Assembly (NCBI RefSeq): GCF_004368965.1
Contig: NZ_SORO01000002.1
Span: 310,001 to 374,000, forward strand
Origin: Leptospira meyeri
Lineage (GTDB): Bacteria > Spirochaetota > Leptospiria > Leptospirales > Leptospiraceae
Direction: 5' to 3'
DNA: 64,000 nt
Below, in pieces: positions 1-9,374 of the stretch; within the stretch, counting starts at the first letter, position 1; every line of letters begins with the position of its first letter. The notes beneath the pieces were generated by a model that saw only the letters and a list, made by a program, of their open reading frames with translations, ran no database searches and was not told the DNA's origin. Position numbers and translations under genes: made by a program.

Positions 1-189
1 ACTGGTGTCGGTGGTGCAAACTGTAAATTAACAAACACTCTTCAAAAAGAAAATGCAGTCATAAATTACTCTGCATGGCCTTCCTCTGGAAATGTGATTC
101 CATCTGGAACTCAAGCGTACTTCCGTTTTTCAAATGTTACATTGTTAACAGGAACTAAAATTGTTGTTTCTTCGGAAAGCATTCTATAA
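1..189 (+). CDS. C-terminal part of an unknown protein (5' end outside window)
   Basis: The frame is open from the first base and stops with TAA at 187-189, so only about 62 residues are visible. The fragment is rich in Ser, Thr, Asn and Gly with short alternating hydrophobic stretches (for example YFRFSNVTLL and KIVVSSES). That would suit a secreted or outer-surface beta-rich protein. The next gene, a HmuY-like lipoprotein, contains a similar SSES stretch, so the two could be related paralogs, but the overlap is too short to decide. No function can be assigned. Confidence 0.6.
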   Translation, partial: TGVGGANCKLTNTLQKENAVINYSAWPSSGNVIPSGTQAYFRFSNVTLLTGTKIVVSSESIL

Positions 190-200
190 CGAAAAGAATC

Positions 201-225
201 GGTTGCCGAAGATTTTCCGGCAACC
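201..225 (+). terminator. Hairpin between the first two genes
   Basis: A perfect 8-bp inverted repeat, GGTTGCCG and CGGCAACC, encloses a 9-nt loop 11 bases after the upstream stop codon. It is followed by an A-rich rather than T-rich tract, so it is not a classical intrinsic terminator. It could still end the upstream transcript or protect its 3' end. It also lies in the leader of the HmuY-like gene. Confidence 0.5.
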
Positions 226-243
226 AACAAAAAGTGAGTTTTT

Positions 244-930
244 ATGAATCATAAAATACAATCGTTGAAACGAGTTTTAATTTTTGGATATTTTGTCTTT
301 TTTATTATTTTAATAAATTGTTCTATGAAGCCAAAAGAAGAGGATGATTCTGCTCCCCTTTTGTATCTTCTTACCGGTGGAAATTCTAACAATTCATCTT
401 GCAGTATTCCGGCAAACGCAGTGAATACTACGGGAACTTATAACACCATTGTAAATGCATCGTCCGCATGCGTTTGGGTTTATGTAAGCTTGAAGTCTGA
501 TGGGGTACTTGTTGATTCCTCTGCACAATGGGATCTTGCTTTCAAAAGATATAATATAGCAACCAATAGTGGCACAAGTGGCTCAGGAACTGGAGGAGCT
601 TGTAATTCAGGATCAACTAATTTTTCTGATACATTTAATGGTTCCGAATGTACGGCAGTGGTCGATGTAAAATTATCATCTGCTGGCGGAGGCCCTGTTT
701 CTGCTTCTTCGGAAAGTATTAATCCTGTTATGGCTGCCCCTCTCGATTTAACTCCAATGCCGGCTGGGTATGGTACTTGGTATACCTATGCGGATACAAT
801 TTTGACTGCAAAAACGAATGTATATATCGTCACAGGAAGTGAAGGTTCTAAGTATGCATTACAAATGTTAGATTATTACAGTGTGGCCGGGACCTCTGGG
901 TATCCCAAATTTCGTTGGAAGAAGTTGTGA
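244..930 (+). CDS. HmuY-family haem-binding lipoprotein
   Basis: The 228-residue protein starts with a basic and hydrophobic leader ending in LINC, so the likely lipidated cysteine is residue 26 and the protein would be exported and lipid-anchored. The body fits the HmuY-like family: a W-D-L-A-F-K-R-Y-N strand followed by a N-S-G-T-S-G stretch near residue 110, and a C-terminal GSEGSKYALQMLDYY then FRWKKL strand pair. HmuY proteins bind haem outside the cell and pass it to a TonB-dependent receptor. Such a receptor gene begins about 30 bp downstream in the same direction, supporting a two-gene uptake unit. Family assignment is by pattern recognition; haem-ligand residues cannot be fixed without an alignment. 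Confidence 0.75.
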   Translation: MNHKIQSLKRVLIFGYFVFFIILINCSMKPKEEDDSAPLLYLLTGGNSNNSSCSIPANAVNTTGTYNTIVNASSACVWVYVSLKSDGVLVDSSAQWDLAFKRYNIATNSGTSGSGTGGACNSGSTNFSDTFNGSECTAVVDVKLSSAGGGPVSASSESINPVMAAPLDLTPMPAGYGTWYTYADTILTAKTNVYIVTGSEGSKYALQMLDYYSVAGTSGYPKFRWKKL

Positions 931-963
931 TCCTGTCCTTCGAATCGGTGTTTGGTGTAAGTG

Positions 964-3417
964 ATGTATCAACCAATTTGTAATCAAAAATCCCATAAGA
1001 AAGATTTTCTGTGTTTTTTTTGGACAGTTTTCTTGTTGATTGTAACACAGTTTAATTTATTCTCACAAACGATTTTGCCTGAGGAGTCTGCCAACAAACA
1101 ACAAAAACACGGAGAATCCGGAGTTCAGCCTAATGAGGTTAACGGAGATAGGTCAAATATTATCACTGTCACTGGAACGAGACGCAGGAATTTACTTAAA
1201 GATTCAACGATCACAACGGAAGTCATTACACGAAAAGATATTGATGCGATGGGAGCAAGAGATCTATCGCAAACTTTGGGTAATGTGCCTGGAATTGAAG
1301 TGAGGCCTGCGCAAGCAGGAGAAAGGGGACAAACTGTTCGCTTGCAAGGATTATCTGCACAGAATGTCCTAATTTTGGTGGATGGTCAAAGGACAACGGG
1401 ACGATTTAGTGGTTCCATTGATTTGACAAGATTTAAATCAGAGAATATTGAAAGAATCGAAATTGTAAAGGGAGCTTCCTCGGCAATTTATGGATCTGAT
1501 GCGATTGCTGGTGTCATTAATATCATCACCAAGGAGGCACAGGATCCACTATACGCAGAATTCCGAACGTTAGGTGGTTCTGGCAGCGAAAAATACTATG
1601 GTCCTTATATGGAATTTCGAAATTATGCATCTGTTGGTGCAAAAACGGACAAACTATCAACTCTGATAACAGTTGGTTGGCATAAAGGTGAAGGGTATGA
1701 TTTAACTCCTGATGCTACTGCGGGGCCAAGAAATGGTCGATATGCTTCACTTGCTCCAGGTTACAATCCGTATCCTGCAAATACTTCTATTGTTAATTCC
1801 TATTTATTTGCTACAAGATTACCTGGTTATTCTCCTCCTCTTGAATCTACTTCTGGCAGTGCTTTCAATGACATGAACCTTTCGAATAAAACTGTTTATC
1901 ATGCAACCGAAAACTTAACTTTAACAAGCCAGTTTTATTATCGACATTTAGACCAGTCGGCGGTGGATGCATCACCACCCCGAACTGTATATGATCGCAG
2001 AAATAAGACACATGATTTTATGGGTGCATTTAATGTCGATTGGGTAGCGAATAAAAAGATAAATGTAAATCTTAATGCTAACTATTCTAGGTTTCAGGAT
2101 TTATATACAACGGACCAAAGGAAAGCAGATGATTTGGACTCGCAACAAAGGACAGACAATGCAGTCACTGAGTTTAGGTCTAGAGTCGATTATAAAATTA
2201 CAGAAAACCATGTGACTTCAGTTGGCGCAGAGAACCTACAAGATCAGATTTCATCTGCCCGCATTGCACCAGATTGTCGAAGAACTTATCCAAATGTTTG
2301 TTATGAAGATTTTAACCCGGAATTAACTAAGGGACAAACAATCAATGGAAATGCCTACCGCTTTCGAAATGCATTTTATATACAAGATGAATGGCGAGTA
2401 TCGGATAAACCAAGGATTCAAATTGTTCCTGGAATTCGTTACGATCATGATTCAATTTATGGCGGGGAATGGCTTCCTAAACTTGCCGTTCGGTATGATG
2501 TAACAGATCAGTTCCGCTTTAGATTAGCCAATGGACTTGGATATAGAGCACCAAGTTTCCAAGATTTATATTTTAATTTTTTAAATCCTGGGGTGGGGTA
2601 TAGAGTTGTTGGGAGCTCAAATTTAAAACCAGAACTTTCAAGAAGTTATAATTTTGGTTGGGAGTGGGATATTACAAAAAGGATTTGGTATAGCTCTAAT
2701 TTATTTCATAACAACGTAGATAATTTAATTGGATTTAGAACCAATCCGGTAAGGGATTCCTCAGGTTTGATGGTCTATCAAACATCAAATTATCAAAAAG
2801 CAACAACACAAGGAATTGAGTCTTCTATTAACATTAGAATTTCAGAGATAGTTACAACAAGTGTGGGTTACACATATACGAATACGAAAGATGAGCTAAC
2901 AAATCTCCCACTGGAAGGTAGAGGACCACATCGTTGGAACTTTAACGTTCGGTTGGATGAAAAATCAAGTGGGTTGTCTTTGTCTGTATTTGCAGTAGTG
3001 TTCGGAAAACAACCATACTATTGCGTAAAAAATCCATTTTGGTGTAATCCTGATCTTCCATCTAACTTTGATGCGTTGGAAACTTTATTAAATAATCAAG
3101 CCCAAACTAATATAACGAACTCGCTCAGTGCGCTCCCAGCGGCAGTATCAGATTATTGTTCTGAAAATAATTTATCGTATTGTACGACAAATCCAACTTA
3201 CGGATATAGGATGGTGAACCCTCATACAAATTTAAATTTACGTTTGTCTCAAAGGTTTTTTGGACACTTCCAATGGTTTGTTGGTGTTGATAATGCTTTG
3301 GATGCTTGGGATTTGCAATACAATCCCCAAAGGCCTCGTTTTTATTATTTTGGATTGGATGGTAAATTTGCTTTTAGCGAGGTAAAAATGACTTCGGTAG
3401 ACCCTCAAGTGAATTAA
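964..3417 (+). CDS. TonB-dependent outer-membrane receptor (HmuR-like, haem/iron)
   Basis: An N-terminal signal region (FWTVFLLIVTQFNLFSQ, ending near residue 35) is followed by a plug domain with typical sequences: VITRKDIDAMGARDLSQTL, NVPGIEVRP, then VRLQGL and IERIEIVKGASSAIYGSDAIAGVINIIT split over residues about 105-185. The rest is aromatic-rich amphipathic strands typical of the 22-strand barrel. The protein has 817 residues from ATG 964; a GTG at 961 is an equally possible start and neither has a clear ribosome site. The chain continues about a dozen residues past the aromatic strand FYYFGLDGKFAF, whereas many barrels end on such a strand. Together with the HmuY-like gene 30 bp upstream it probably imports haem across the outer membrane. 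Substrate is inferred from that neighbour. Confidence 0.85.
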   Translation: MYQPICNQKSHKKDFLCFFWTVFLLIVTQFNLFSQTILPEESANKQQKHGESGVQPNEVNGDRSNIITVTGTRRRNLLKDSTITTEVITRKDIDAMGARDLSQTLGNVPGIEVRPAQAGERGQTVRLQGLSAQNVLILVDGQRTTGRFSGSIDLTRFKSENIERIEIVKGASSAIYGSDAIAGVINIITKEAQDPLYAEFRTLGGSGSEKYYGPYMEFRNYASVGAKTDKLSTLITVGWHKGEGYDLTPDATAGPRNGRYASLAPGYNPYPANTSIVNSYLFATRLPGYSPPLESTSGSAFNDMNLSNKTVYHATENLTLTSQFYYRHLDQSAVDASPPRTVYDRRNKTHDFMGAFNVDWVANKKINVNLNANYSRFQDLYTTDQRKADDLDSQQRTDNAVTEFRSRVDYKITENHVTSVGAENLQDQISSARIAPDCRRTYPNVCYEDFNPELTKGQTINGNAYRFRNAFYIQDEWRVSDKPRIQIVPGIRYDHDSIYGGEWLPKLAVRYDVTDQFRFRLANGLGYRAPSFQDLYFNFLNPGVGYRVVGSSNLKPELSRSYNFGWEWDITKRIWYSSNLFHNNVDNLIGFRTNPVRDSSGLMVYQTSNYQKATTQGIESSINIRISEIVTTSVGYTYTNTKDELTNLPLEGRGPHRWNFNVRLDEKSSGLSLSVFAVVFGKQPYYCVKNPFWCNPDLPSNFDALETLLNNQAQTNITNSLSALPAAVSDYCSENNLSYCTTNPTYGYRMVNPHTNLNLRLSQRFFGHFQWFVGVDNALDAWDLQYNPQRPRFYYFGLDGKFAFSEVKMTSVDPQVN

Positions 3418-3459
3418 AAAATTCTTTAAATCTTTTCCTGGTTTCCGCTAGAATTATGT

Positions 3460-3981
3460 ATGCAAACAATTTATCTTGCGGGGCCAGAAGTTTTTTTACC
3501 AAATGCTTTGGAGGTTCTTAACAATGCAAAAAAACTTTGTGAGAGATTTGGATTTGATGCTCTCACTCCTTTTGATGGCGAAGTGACAAACCAAATTAAA
3601 CTTGCTAAAGCAAATCAAATTTTTAAAGAAAATATTTCACTGATTCAAAGATCGGATATTGTAATTGCCAATTGTAGCCCGTTTCGAGGGGCTTGTATTG
3701 ATGATGGTACTGCCTTCGAAATTGGGTATGCGTTTGGAAAAGGAAAAAGGATTTTTGGTTACCTAAAGGATAATCGAAGCCTACCGGAAATCGTAATGTC
3801 AAAAATTTCAACCAATGCACATGATTCAGGTTATGCGATTGACCAAGATGGCTATTTGCTAAATGAAGACTTCGGCAACAGTATCAATTTGATGTTAGAA
3901 TTTTCTATTTTAGATTCAGGTGGGAGTTTGGTTCTTGGAAATTTAGAGACGGTGTTGAAGTTAATTCAAGGTTTAGGTTAA
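3460..3981 (+). CDS. Nucleoside 2-deoxyribosyltransferase family protein
   Basis: This 173-residue protein opens with TIYLAGPEVF and has the D-D-G-T-A-F-E-I-G-Y-A-F-G motif at about residues 85-100. In the family that motif supplies the catalytic glutamate. Members exchange bases on, or hydrolyse, 2'-deoxynucleosides in salvage or nucleotide-pool cleaning. The length and fold pattern suit a complete enzyme. Its 3' end overlaps the convergent recD gene by 9 bp. The start used is the ATG whose product begins MQTIYLAG; an ATG four bases upstream is out of frame. Substrate is not predictable from sequence. Confidence 0.85.
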   Translation: MQTIYLAGPEVFLPNALEVLNNAKKLCERFGFDALTPFDGEVTNQIKLAKANQIFKENISLIQRSDIVIANCSPFRGACIDDGTAFEIGYAFGKGKRIFGYLKDNRSLPEIVMSKISTNAHDSGYAIDQDGYLLNEDFGNSINLMLEFSILDSGGSLVLGNLETVLKLIQGLG

Positions 3982-5766
3982 AGTGAATCCTGTGTTTCGT
4001 TTTCTAAATGTCTCTAAACCTAGTTTCCACGTAGAATAATCTCCCATTAAGATTACTTTCTTTTTAGCTCTAGTTACTGCGGTGTATAGAATTCTTCGAT
4101 TGAGAATGGGAACATCTCTTAGATCCTCTGATTGATATGAGGCAATGGGAGGCAGGTAGATGAGAATGGTGTTGTATTCTGAACCTTGGCTTTTATGAAT
4201 TGTCAGAAAAAAAGCAGGCTCATGTTCAGGTAGAGTGTCTAAAGCAAAAGAATATAGACGATTTTCGATGGGGAAAACCGCCCTTAACTCAGAATCAATT
4301 TTTAATACGAGGCCAATGTCTCCGTTAAAAAGTTTTCGAATTTGGTCGTTTCTTTTGATGATAACGGGCATTCCTTCGAAGTAAAAAGATTTGGCCAAGT
4401 GGCGATATTCAATCTTTTGTGAGTTTGAATGAAGAGAGGTTAAATGTTTTTTTGCTAAATCAAGGATTCGATTGTGGATAGATTCGATCCCAAAAAAACC
4501 ATTTCTTAAAATAGTCAAACACCGATATTCCGATATAAGGCCATCCAAGATTTCCTTGTTTTGTTTTGTGGCCAAGTCTTCTTTTTCCCAATGTAAAGTG
4601 GTAGACTTAACGGCTGTTGGTAAAAAGAAATTTGTCCATAAAAAATGAATCAGGTCATTTTGTTTCCAATCTTTAAATAAAACGTTGTCTCCTGGATTCG
4701 ATTCTTTTTGTAGCCAGATAAAATCATCCTCACCTGAGATTTGGCTGGATTCTAACACTTTAGGGTTTGGAAAATTTTGTTTTGTGTCTGAATCATCAAA
4801 TGAATTTTTTACCAACTCTGCGAATTGACTGAATCTGGAAGTCATTGAAGATCTATGATTGATCTTTAATTCTGAAATAAATTTTCCTTGTTTTTTGAAT
4901 TCAACAAGAAGGTCTGATAATACTTCTCCTTGGCCTACTGAAGGTAATTGGTTCGGATCACCTAACAGAATTAATTTTGTATTTTCTCCGATTGACTGAA
5001 GAAATGAATTCATTACTTCTATGTCCACCATGGAAGTTTCATCCATGATGATTAAGTCATAAGGCAAGTATCTCTTTTCTCCATAATATGGTTTGGTTAT
5101 ATTAGGAAAAATTTTTAGTAGGTTGTGGATGGTTTGTCCTCGAATCAAAGAAGAAAGTTCTTCCGTGTTTGGGAAATAACTTAAGTTTTTTTGAATGGAT
5201 TCGGTAAGCCTTTGTGCGGCTCTTCCCGTGGGAGCCACAAGGGCAATTCGGTTTGGATTTGGAAGAGTTTTTGTTTCATCTAACACTTTTAAGATGAAAG
5301 AAACTACAGTTGTTTTTCCTGTTCCTGGTCCTCCTGCCACAATACGAAAAGGTGAAGTGGTTGATTCGATTACGGCTTGTTTTTGTTCTCTTGCGAGTGG
5401 ATTCCGAAAGTTTGTTTCGAGATGGGAGATGATGGACTCTATTTCTGTTAATTCTTCTTGTGATGGGGCTTTGTTTTTGGAAAAGTTTGAAACTAAGGTA
5501 GTTATATTTTTTTCAAATTGTTTTTTCTCACTATATGTTTTTTGAAAAAATAACCTATATTCTTTTCCAATTGACTCTAAATAGAAAGGGAATCTGTTTT
5601 CGAAGTTTATAATGGATTCTGGGTTTGTGATAGAAAGAAAAAGATCGCCATTTTGTGTTGCTTCGATTAAGTTTTCAATTATCTCTGCATGTACTTCCGA
5701 GAGATGAGGAAAACAATAGATGATCTCTTTTGCCATTTCCAAATAAGAAGATTCTGTTTGTTTCAT
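3973..5766 (-). CDS. recD: RecBCD exonuclease V, alpha subunit (RecD helicase)
   Basis: The 597-residue superfamily 1 helicase has a Walker A motif GGPGTGKTT at residues about 145-152, a D-E-T-S-M-V-D Walker B-type motif, and GDPNQLPSVGQGE. Its C-terminal block has LTIHKSQGSEY (motif V) and LYTAVTRAKKKV (motif VI), all typical of RecD. RecD is the 5'-3' motor of RecBCD, which processes double-strand breaks for RecA loading and degrades foreign linear DNA. The start codon overlaps the recB stop by 4 bp (ATGA), indicating translational coupling as last gene of a recC-recB-recD operon. The 3' end overlaps the convergent deoxyribosyltransferase gene. Confidence 0.93.
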   Translation of the reverse strand: MKQTESSYLEMAKEIIYCFPHLSEVHAEIIENLIEATQNGDLFLSITNPESIINFENRFPFYLESIGKEYRLFFQKTYSEKKQFEKNITTLVSNFSKNKAPSQEELTEIESIISHLETNFRNPLAREQKQAVIESTTSPFRIVAGGPGTGKTTVVSFILKVLDETKTLPNPNRIALVAPTGRAAQRLTESIQKNLSYFPNTEELSSLIRGQTIHNLLKIFPNITKPYYGEKRYLPYDLIIMDETSMVDIEVMNSFLQSIGENTKLILLGDPNQLPSVGQGEVLSDLLVEFKKQGKFISELKINHRSSMTSRFSQFAELVKNSFDDSDTKQNFPNPKVLESSQISGEDDFIWLQKESNPGDNVLFKDWKQNDLIHFLWTNFFLPTAVKSTTLHWEKEDLATKQNKEILDGLISEYRCLTILRNGFFGIESIHNRILDLAKKHLTSLHSNSQKIEYRHLAKSFYFEGMPVIIKRNDQIRKLFNGDIGLVLKIDSELRAVFPIENRLYSFALDTLPEHEPAFFLTIHKSQGSEYNTILIYLPPIASYQSEDLRDVPILNRRILYTAVTRAKKKVILMGDYSTWKLGLETFRKRNTGFTLT

Positions 5767-8700
5767 AAATGATGTTTCTCCAAACTAACAGATGCTTCTT
5801 GAATGTAAGATAAAATTTCTTTCCTGATGTTTTGGAATGTTTCCAAAGTCCATTTCTTTTCTGATGTTTTTAAGTCAGAATAGATGCCAGCATTCTGAAA
5901 TGCACCCATGCCACGTAAAAATAAATAGTATACTCCACCAAAACGATCCAAAGCCAATGCATCTCCATAAAGAGAGGAAAGGTAGTCAAAAAGAATGAGA
6001 GCATAAACCGACTTTTGGATCATATATCCTTTTTCAACCACTGCTATCGTGACTGCATCGGTATCATAGAGATCATTTGGCAGGAGGTTGGATTTATAGT
6101 CTGCAATGTAATACTTCCCATTTTTACAAAATACTAAGTCGATGGCTCCTTTGAGGTAATTCTCAAATCCTGGGGTCAACGCAGTGCCGGATTTTTCTAG
6201 CATTTTTTGTACATACAAATGAAATTTTAGTTCGGAAGATTTTTCTTCTGGTTTCAAAGTACTCAAATGGAAAGTAGATCCATCTGCCAAAGTGATTTCT
6301 GCAGTCATTGCCTGCTTCAAAAGATCCAGAACATTTTTTTCTAAAGATTCAGTCGATATCTGTTGTAATGTGATCGGATACTGCCGGAAGGATTGTGAAT
6401 ACGCCCAATTCCATGAAGGGTGTTTTAAAATTTTTTCAGTTTCTAATTCAAAAATCGAAAAATCACATAACTCTAGTATACGGTGTAAAAAATTCCCAAC
6501 CTTTGAGTTGGAAGGAAGTTTGGATTTTGTTTGGTATAGCTCCGAATCAAGAGGTTCTTCAATTTCTTTCGGGGTATCATTGTTTTGTTTTATCGGATGA
6601 GTTTGAGTGCTTTGTAAACTTGTATAACTGTGTTGTAATAAAATTCTTCCTGCTTTCACTTCGATAGGAAGAACAATCGGGTTTGTTTTCTTTTTTTTGT
6701 TTTCGTTAACGTCTTTACTCGTATTGTTTTTTCTAATAAAATCGATATGGGTTTCGCTTCGGAATAGAAAACTATTTTGAGATTCAGAAGGCCCTACAAA
6801 TGAATCCTGAATCCTTTGCAGTTCGCTGAATAAAATATTTCCATAGCCTGATTTTTGAAAAGAATCTTTTCCCCAAGATAACTTTGGTAGATACAATCGA
6901 AGGTTGGGTCTTGTTAATGCAACATATAGTAACCGTTTTTGTTCGTTTAGAAAATGTTTGAATTCATTTTGTTTTCCATTTTTTGAATCCCAAAGACTGA
7001 GTATCCACCTTCTTTCTTTTTTTTTGTTTTCTTCAACTAGGGTAGGGTATTCGTAATTTGAAATACTTTGTGCCCTGGTTCCAAAATAATATAAAAAAAC
7101 GATAGGCCATTCCAATCCTTTGGAAGCATGAATGGTTAGAATTTGAACAGCGTCATCTTCGGTTTCGCGATCAAAAAGTGGTTCTTCTTCTGGTGAAGAC
7201 TTGGTTTGTTTGAGTTTTTTAAGTTCAGTAAGTAATTCAGTCAGGTTTGCATTGGACCTGATTTGAAATTCAAGTAGTCTCTGAAAAATTTGTCTATAGT
7301 TAGTTCGTTTCCTTTCCCATTCTAAGTTCTTTAAGTTATGATTCCAAAGGACTTTTGTTTCATCCATCACAGACCGAAAAAAAGCCGCATAACGATTGTC
7401 TCGAATGAGTTTTAACCAAACATCCATCAGTGATTTTTCATAGGAGTCAATTGAATGTTCGTTGTACCTTGGTAGGTCTTCTGGTTTTACACCAAAAAGA
7501 TCGGAGAATAAAATTCGTTTATAGGAGCGGGAGTTATTCGATTCAGCTAAACATTCTAATAGATTTTCTATTTGATCCGCTTCTCTTGACTGGAAAATCC
7601 CTCTTTGTTTGTAGATAGAGCAGGGGATTCCTGCTTTGGAAAGAGTTCTCTCAATCAATTCTGTATCTTTTTTGCTGCCACATAACACCGCTATGTCTTT
7701 TAATTTAACAGTCTGAGCGGTATCAGTTCCCTTTTTTTTATAGGTTAGAGTTTGTTTGTTTTGTTGGAAGGATAGGATTTCGTTTTTAATGGACTCCGCC
7801 CATATATTTCTTGCTGAGCTGACATTCTGGATGTTCTCTTGGTATTGAATGACATGGATTCCAAATTCGTTCGGATCGATGTACTGGTATTTTATATCTG
7901 AAAGTTCAGGATAAGATATTGGATGGTATTGGTAGTCTTCTTTTTTTGAGCCTGGCTCTTCAATTGGGAAAAAGTTAGTCTCTCCTAAATCTTTTTCTTT
8001 GTTATGGAATAGTAGGTTTAAGCCATTGATAATTTCTTTGGTGGATCGGTAATTTGTAGTTAGGTTACCTTTGGAGTCATTAAAGTCCGACGCTGCTTCT
8101 AAATAAATTCCAATATCAGCCCCGCGAAACCCATAAATACTTTGTTTTGGATCCCCGATACAGAACAACATCCTTGTTTTGTCATTGGGATCAACAAAAA
8201 GAGATCTAAAAATTTGATATTGGTTTTTGTCTGTGTCCTGGAATTCATCTAAAATACAAACTTGATATCGTTCTTTTAATGACTGGATTAAGGATTGGTT
8301 TGGTAATCTTACAAGAGTCTCATGAACTTTTAAAATCATTTCATCATAAGTTAAAGATTCCCCCGTTTTTAAGTGTTGTTTCGTATCCTCGACTAATCGA
8401 AGTGTTGTTTCCTGTAGAAACCACACTCCATTCATATCGATTTGGTCGATCGGAAATGTTTCTTCTAATAAAGATATTACGATTTTTATAGATGATTGTA
8501 ATTCTGAAGCTTCTGTATTTAAATCTTTTGCGACCGTTTTCCCTTCTAACAGAAAATAGGAGAAACCTTGGTAGGTTGTACCATCGGAACTTCTTTTTAA
8601 TCCAGTAATTCGTTGTAATTCTATTTTAAGAAGCTCAGGAGACTTTGAATCGATAGCAGAGAGAAAACTTTCAAACAAAAGCCAGTTTTCAATCCATTTT

Positions 8701-9374
8701 TCGATGGTAACTTTGTTTCCTTGGGATTGGATTTTTTGTCCGATAGGGCCTCGTAAGGAATCAATGATTTGGGTTAGGGACGTGACGATTATTTCAATAT
8801 TTGGTGAACCAAGAATTGACTCCAAAGTTATGGCTTTCGGGAAGTGGTAATTTTTTGTATTGGAAAGAATTTTTGATACTGTGATCGTTATGGTTTGTTC
8901 ATTCTCTAGCGTTTTCGATTCAATCAGATCTTTTGCCAATAGATCTGAATTTTTTCCACCCCAATGATTTCGTTTCAAAAGATAAAAATTTTTATTTATA
9001 ATTTCATCTGCATTCACCAAACGAACATTTGGATTGTTTTGGGTTTCAATTGGATATTCCTTTAAAACCATATTGCAGAATCCATGAATGGTTGCGATCG
9101 TAACTTGATCTAAGTCACGTAAGTATCGATAAAAACCTGGTTTGTTTCCATTATCTGAAAGTTCTAAAATTTTTGCTTTGAGTCTTGCCTTTAGCTCCCC
9201 TGCCGCTTTTTCCGTAAAAGTGAGAATCAATGTATTTAAGATTCTGTTTTCTGAAATATTATTCTCTACATCATTTTTCATGATATCACCTAACATTTCC
9301 ATGATGAGGTGAGTTTTGCCCGTTCCTGCCGATGCTTCTATAAATTTTGGTTTATGGAGTAGGGGATGATCCAT
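5763..9374 (-). CDS. recB: RecBCD exonuclease V, beta subunit (RecB helicase-nuclease)
   Basis: The 1203-residue UvrD-like helicase has Walker A EASAGTGKTH at residues about 13-22, the DEFQDTD Walker B block, GDPKQSIYGFRGAD, and ILTIHASKGLEWPIVF with LYVALTRP near the end of the motor. The C-terminal nuclease motif is intact at about residues 1076-1096: GAIDLVF, then IADYKSN, with the Asp and Asp-Tyr-Lys expected for metal-dependent cleavage. RecB is the 3'-5' motor and only nuclease of RecBCD. The ATG follows the recC TAA with no gap, and the stop overlaps recD by 4 bp, so the three are co-translated. The A-G-G-G-G before the start lies inside the recC 3' end. Confidence 0.95.
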   Translation of the reverse strand: MDHPLLHKPKFIEASAGTGKTHLIMEMLGDIMKNDVENNISENRILNTLILTFTEKAAGELKARLKAKILELSDNGNKPGFYRYLRDLDQVTIATIHGFCNMVLKEYPIETQNNPNVRLVNADEIINKNFYLLKRNHWGGKNSDLLAKDLIESKTLENEQTITITVSKILSNTKNYHFPKAITLESILGSPNIEIIVTSLTQIIDSLRGPIGQKIQSQGNKVTIEKWIENWLLFESFLSAIDSKSPELLKIELQRITGLKRSSDGTTYQGFSYFLLEGKTVAKDLNTEASELQSSIKIVISLLEETFPIDQIDMNGVWFLQETTLRLVEDTKQHLKTGESLTYDEMILKVHETLVRLPNQSLIQSLKERYQVCILDEFQDTDKNQYQIFRSLFVDPNDKTRMLFCIGDPKQSIYGFRGADIGIYLEAASDFNDSKGNLTTNYRSTKEIINGLNLLFHNKEKDLGETNFFPIEEPGSKKEDYQYHPISYPELSDIKYQYIDPNEFGIHVIQYQENIQNVSSARNIWAESIKNEILSFQQNKQTLTYKKKGTDTAQTVKLKDIAVLCGSKKDTELIERTLSKAGIPCSIYKQRGIFQSREADQIENLLECLAESNNSRSYKRILFSDLFGVKPEDLPRYNEHSIDSYEKSLMDVWLKLIRDNRYAAFFRSVMDETKVLWNHNLKNLEWERKRTNYRQIFQRLLEFQIRSNANLTELLTELKKLKQTKSSPEEEPLFDRETEDDAVQILTIHASKGLEWPIVFLYYFGTRAQSISNYEYPTLVEENKKKERRWILSLWDSKNGKQNEFKHFLNEQKRLLYVALTRPNLRLYLPKLSWGKDSFQKSGYGNILFSELQRIQDSFVGPSESQNSFLFRSETHIDFIRKNNTSKDVNENKKKKTNPIVLPIEVKAGRILLQHSYTSLQSTQTHPIKQNNDTPKEIEEPLDSELYQTKSKLPSNSKVGNFLHRILELCDFSIFELETEKILKHPSWNWAYSQSFRQYPITLQQISTESLEKNVLDLLKQAMTAEITLADGSTFHLSTLKPEEKSSELKFHLYVQKMLEKSGTALTPGFENYLKGAIDLVFCKNGKYYIADYKSNLLPNDLYDTDAVTIAVVEKGYMIQKSVYALILFDYLSSLYGDALALDRFGGVYYLFLRGMGAFQNAGIYSDLKTSEKKWTLETFQNIRKEILSYIQEASVSLEKHHL

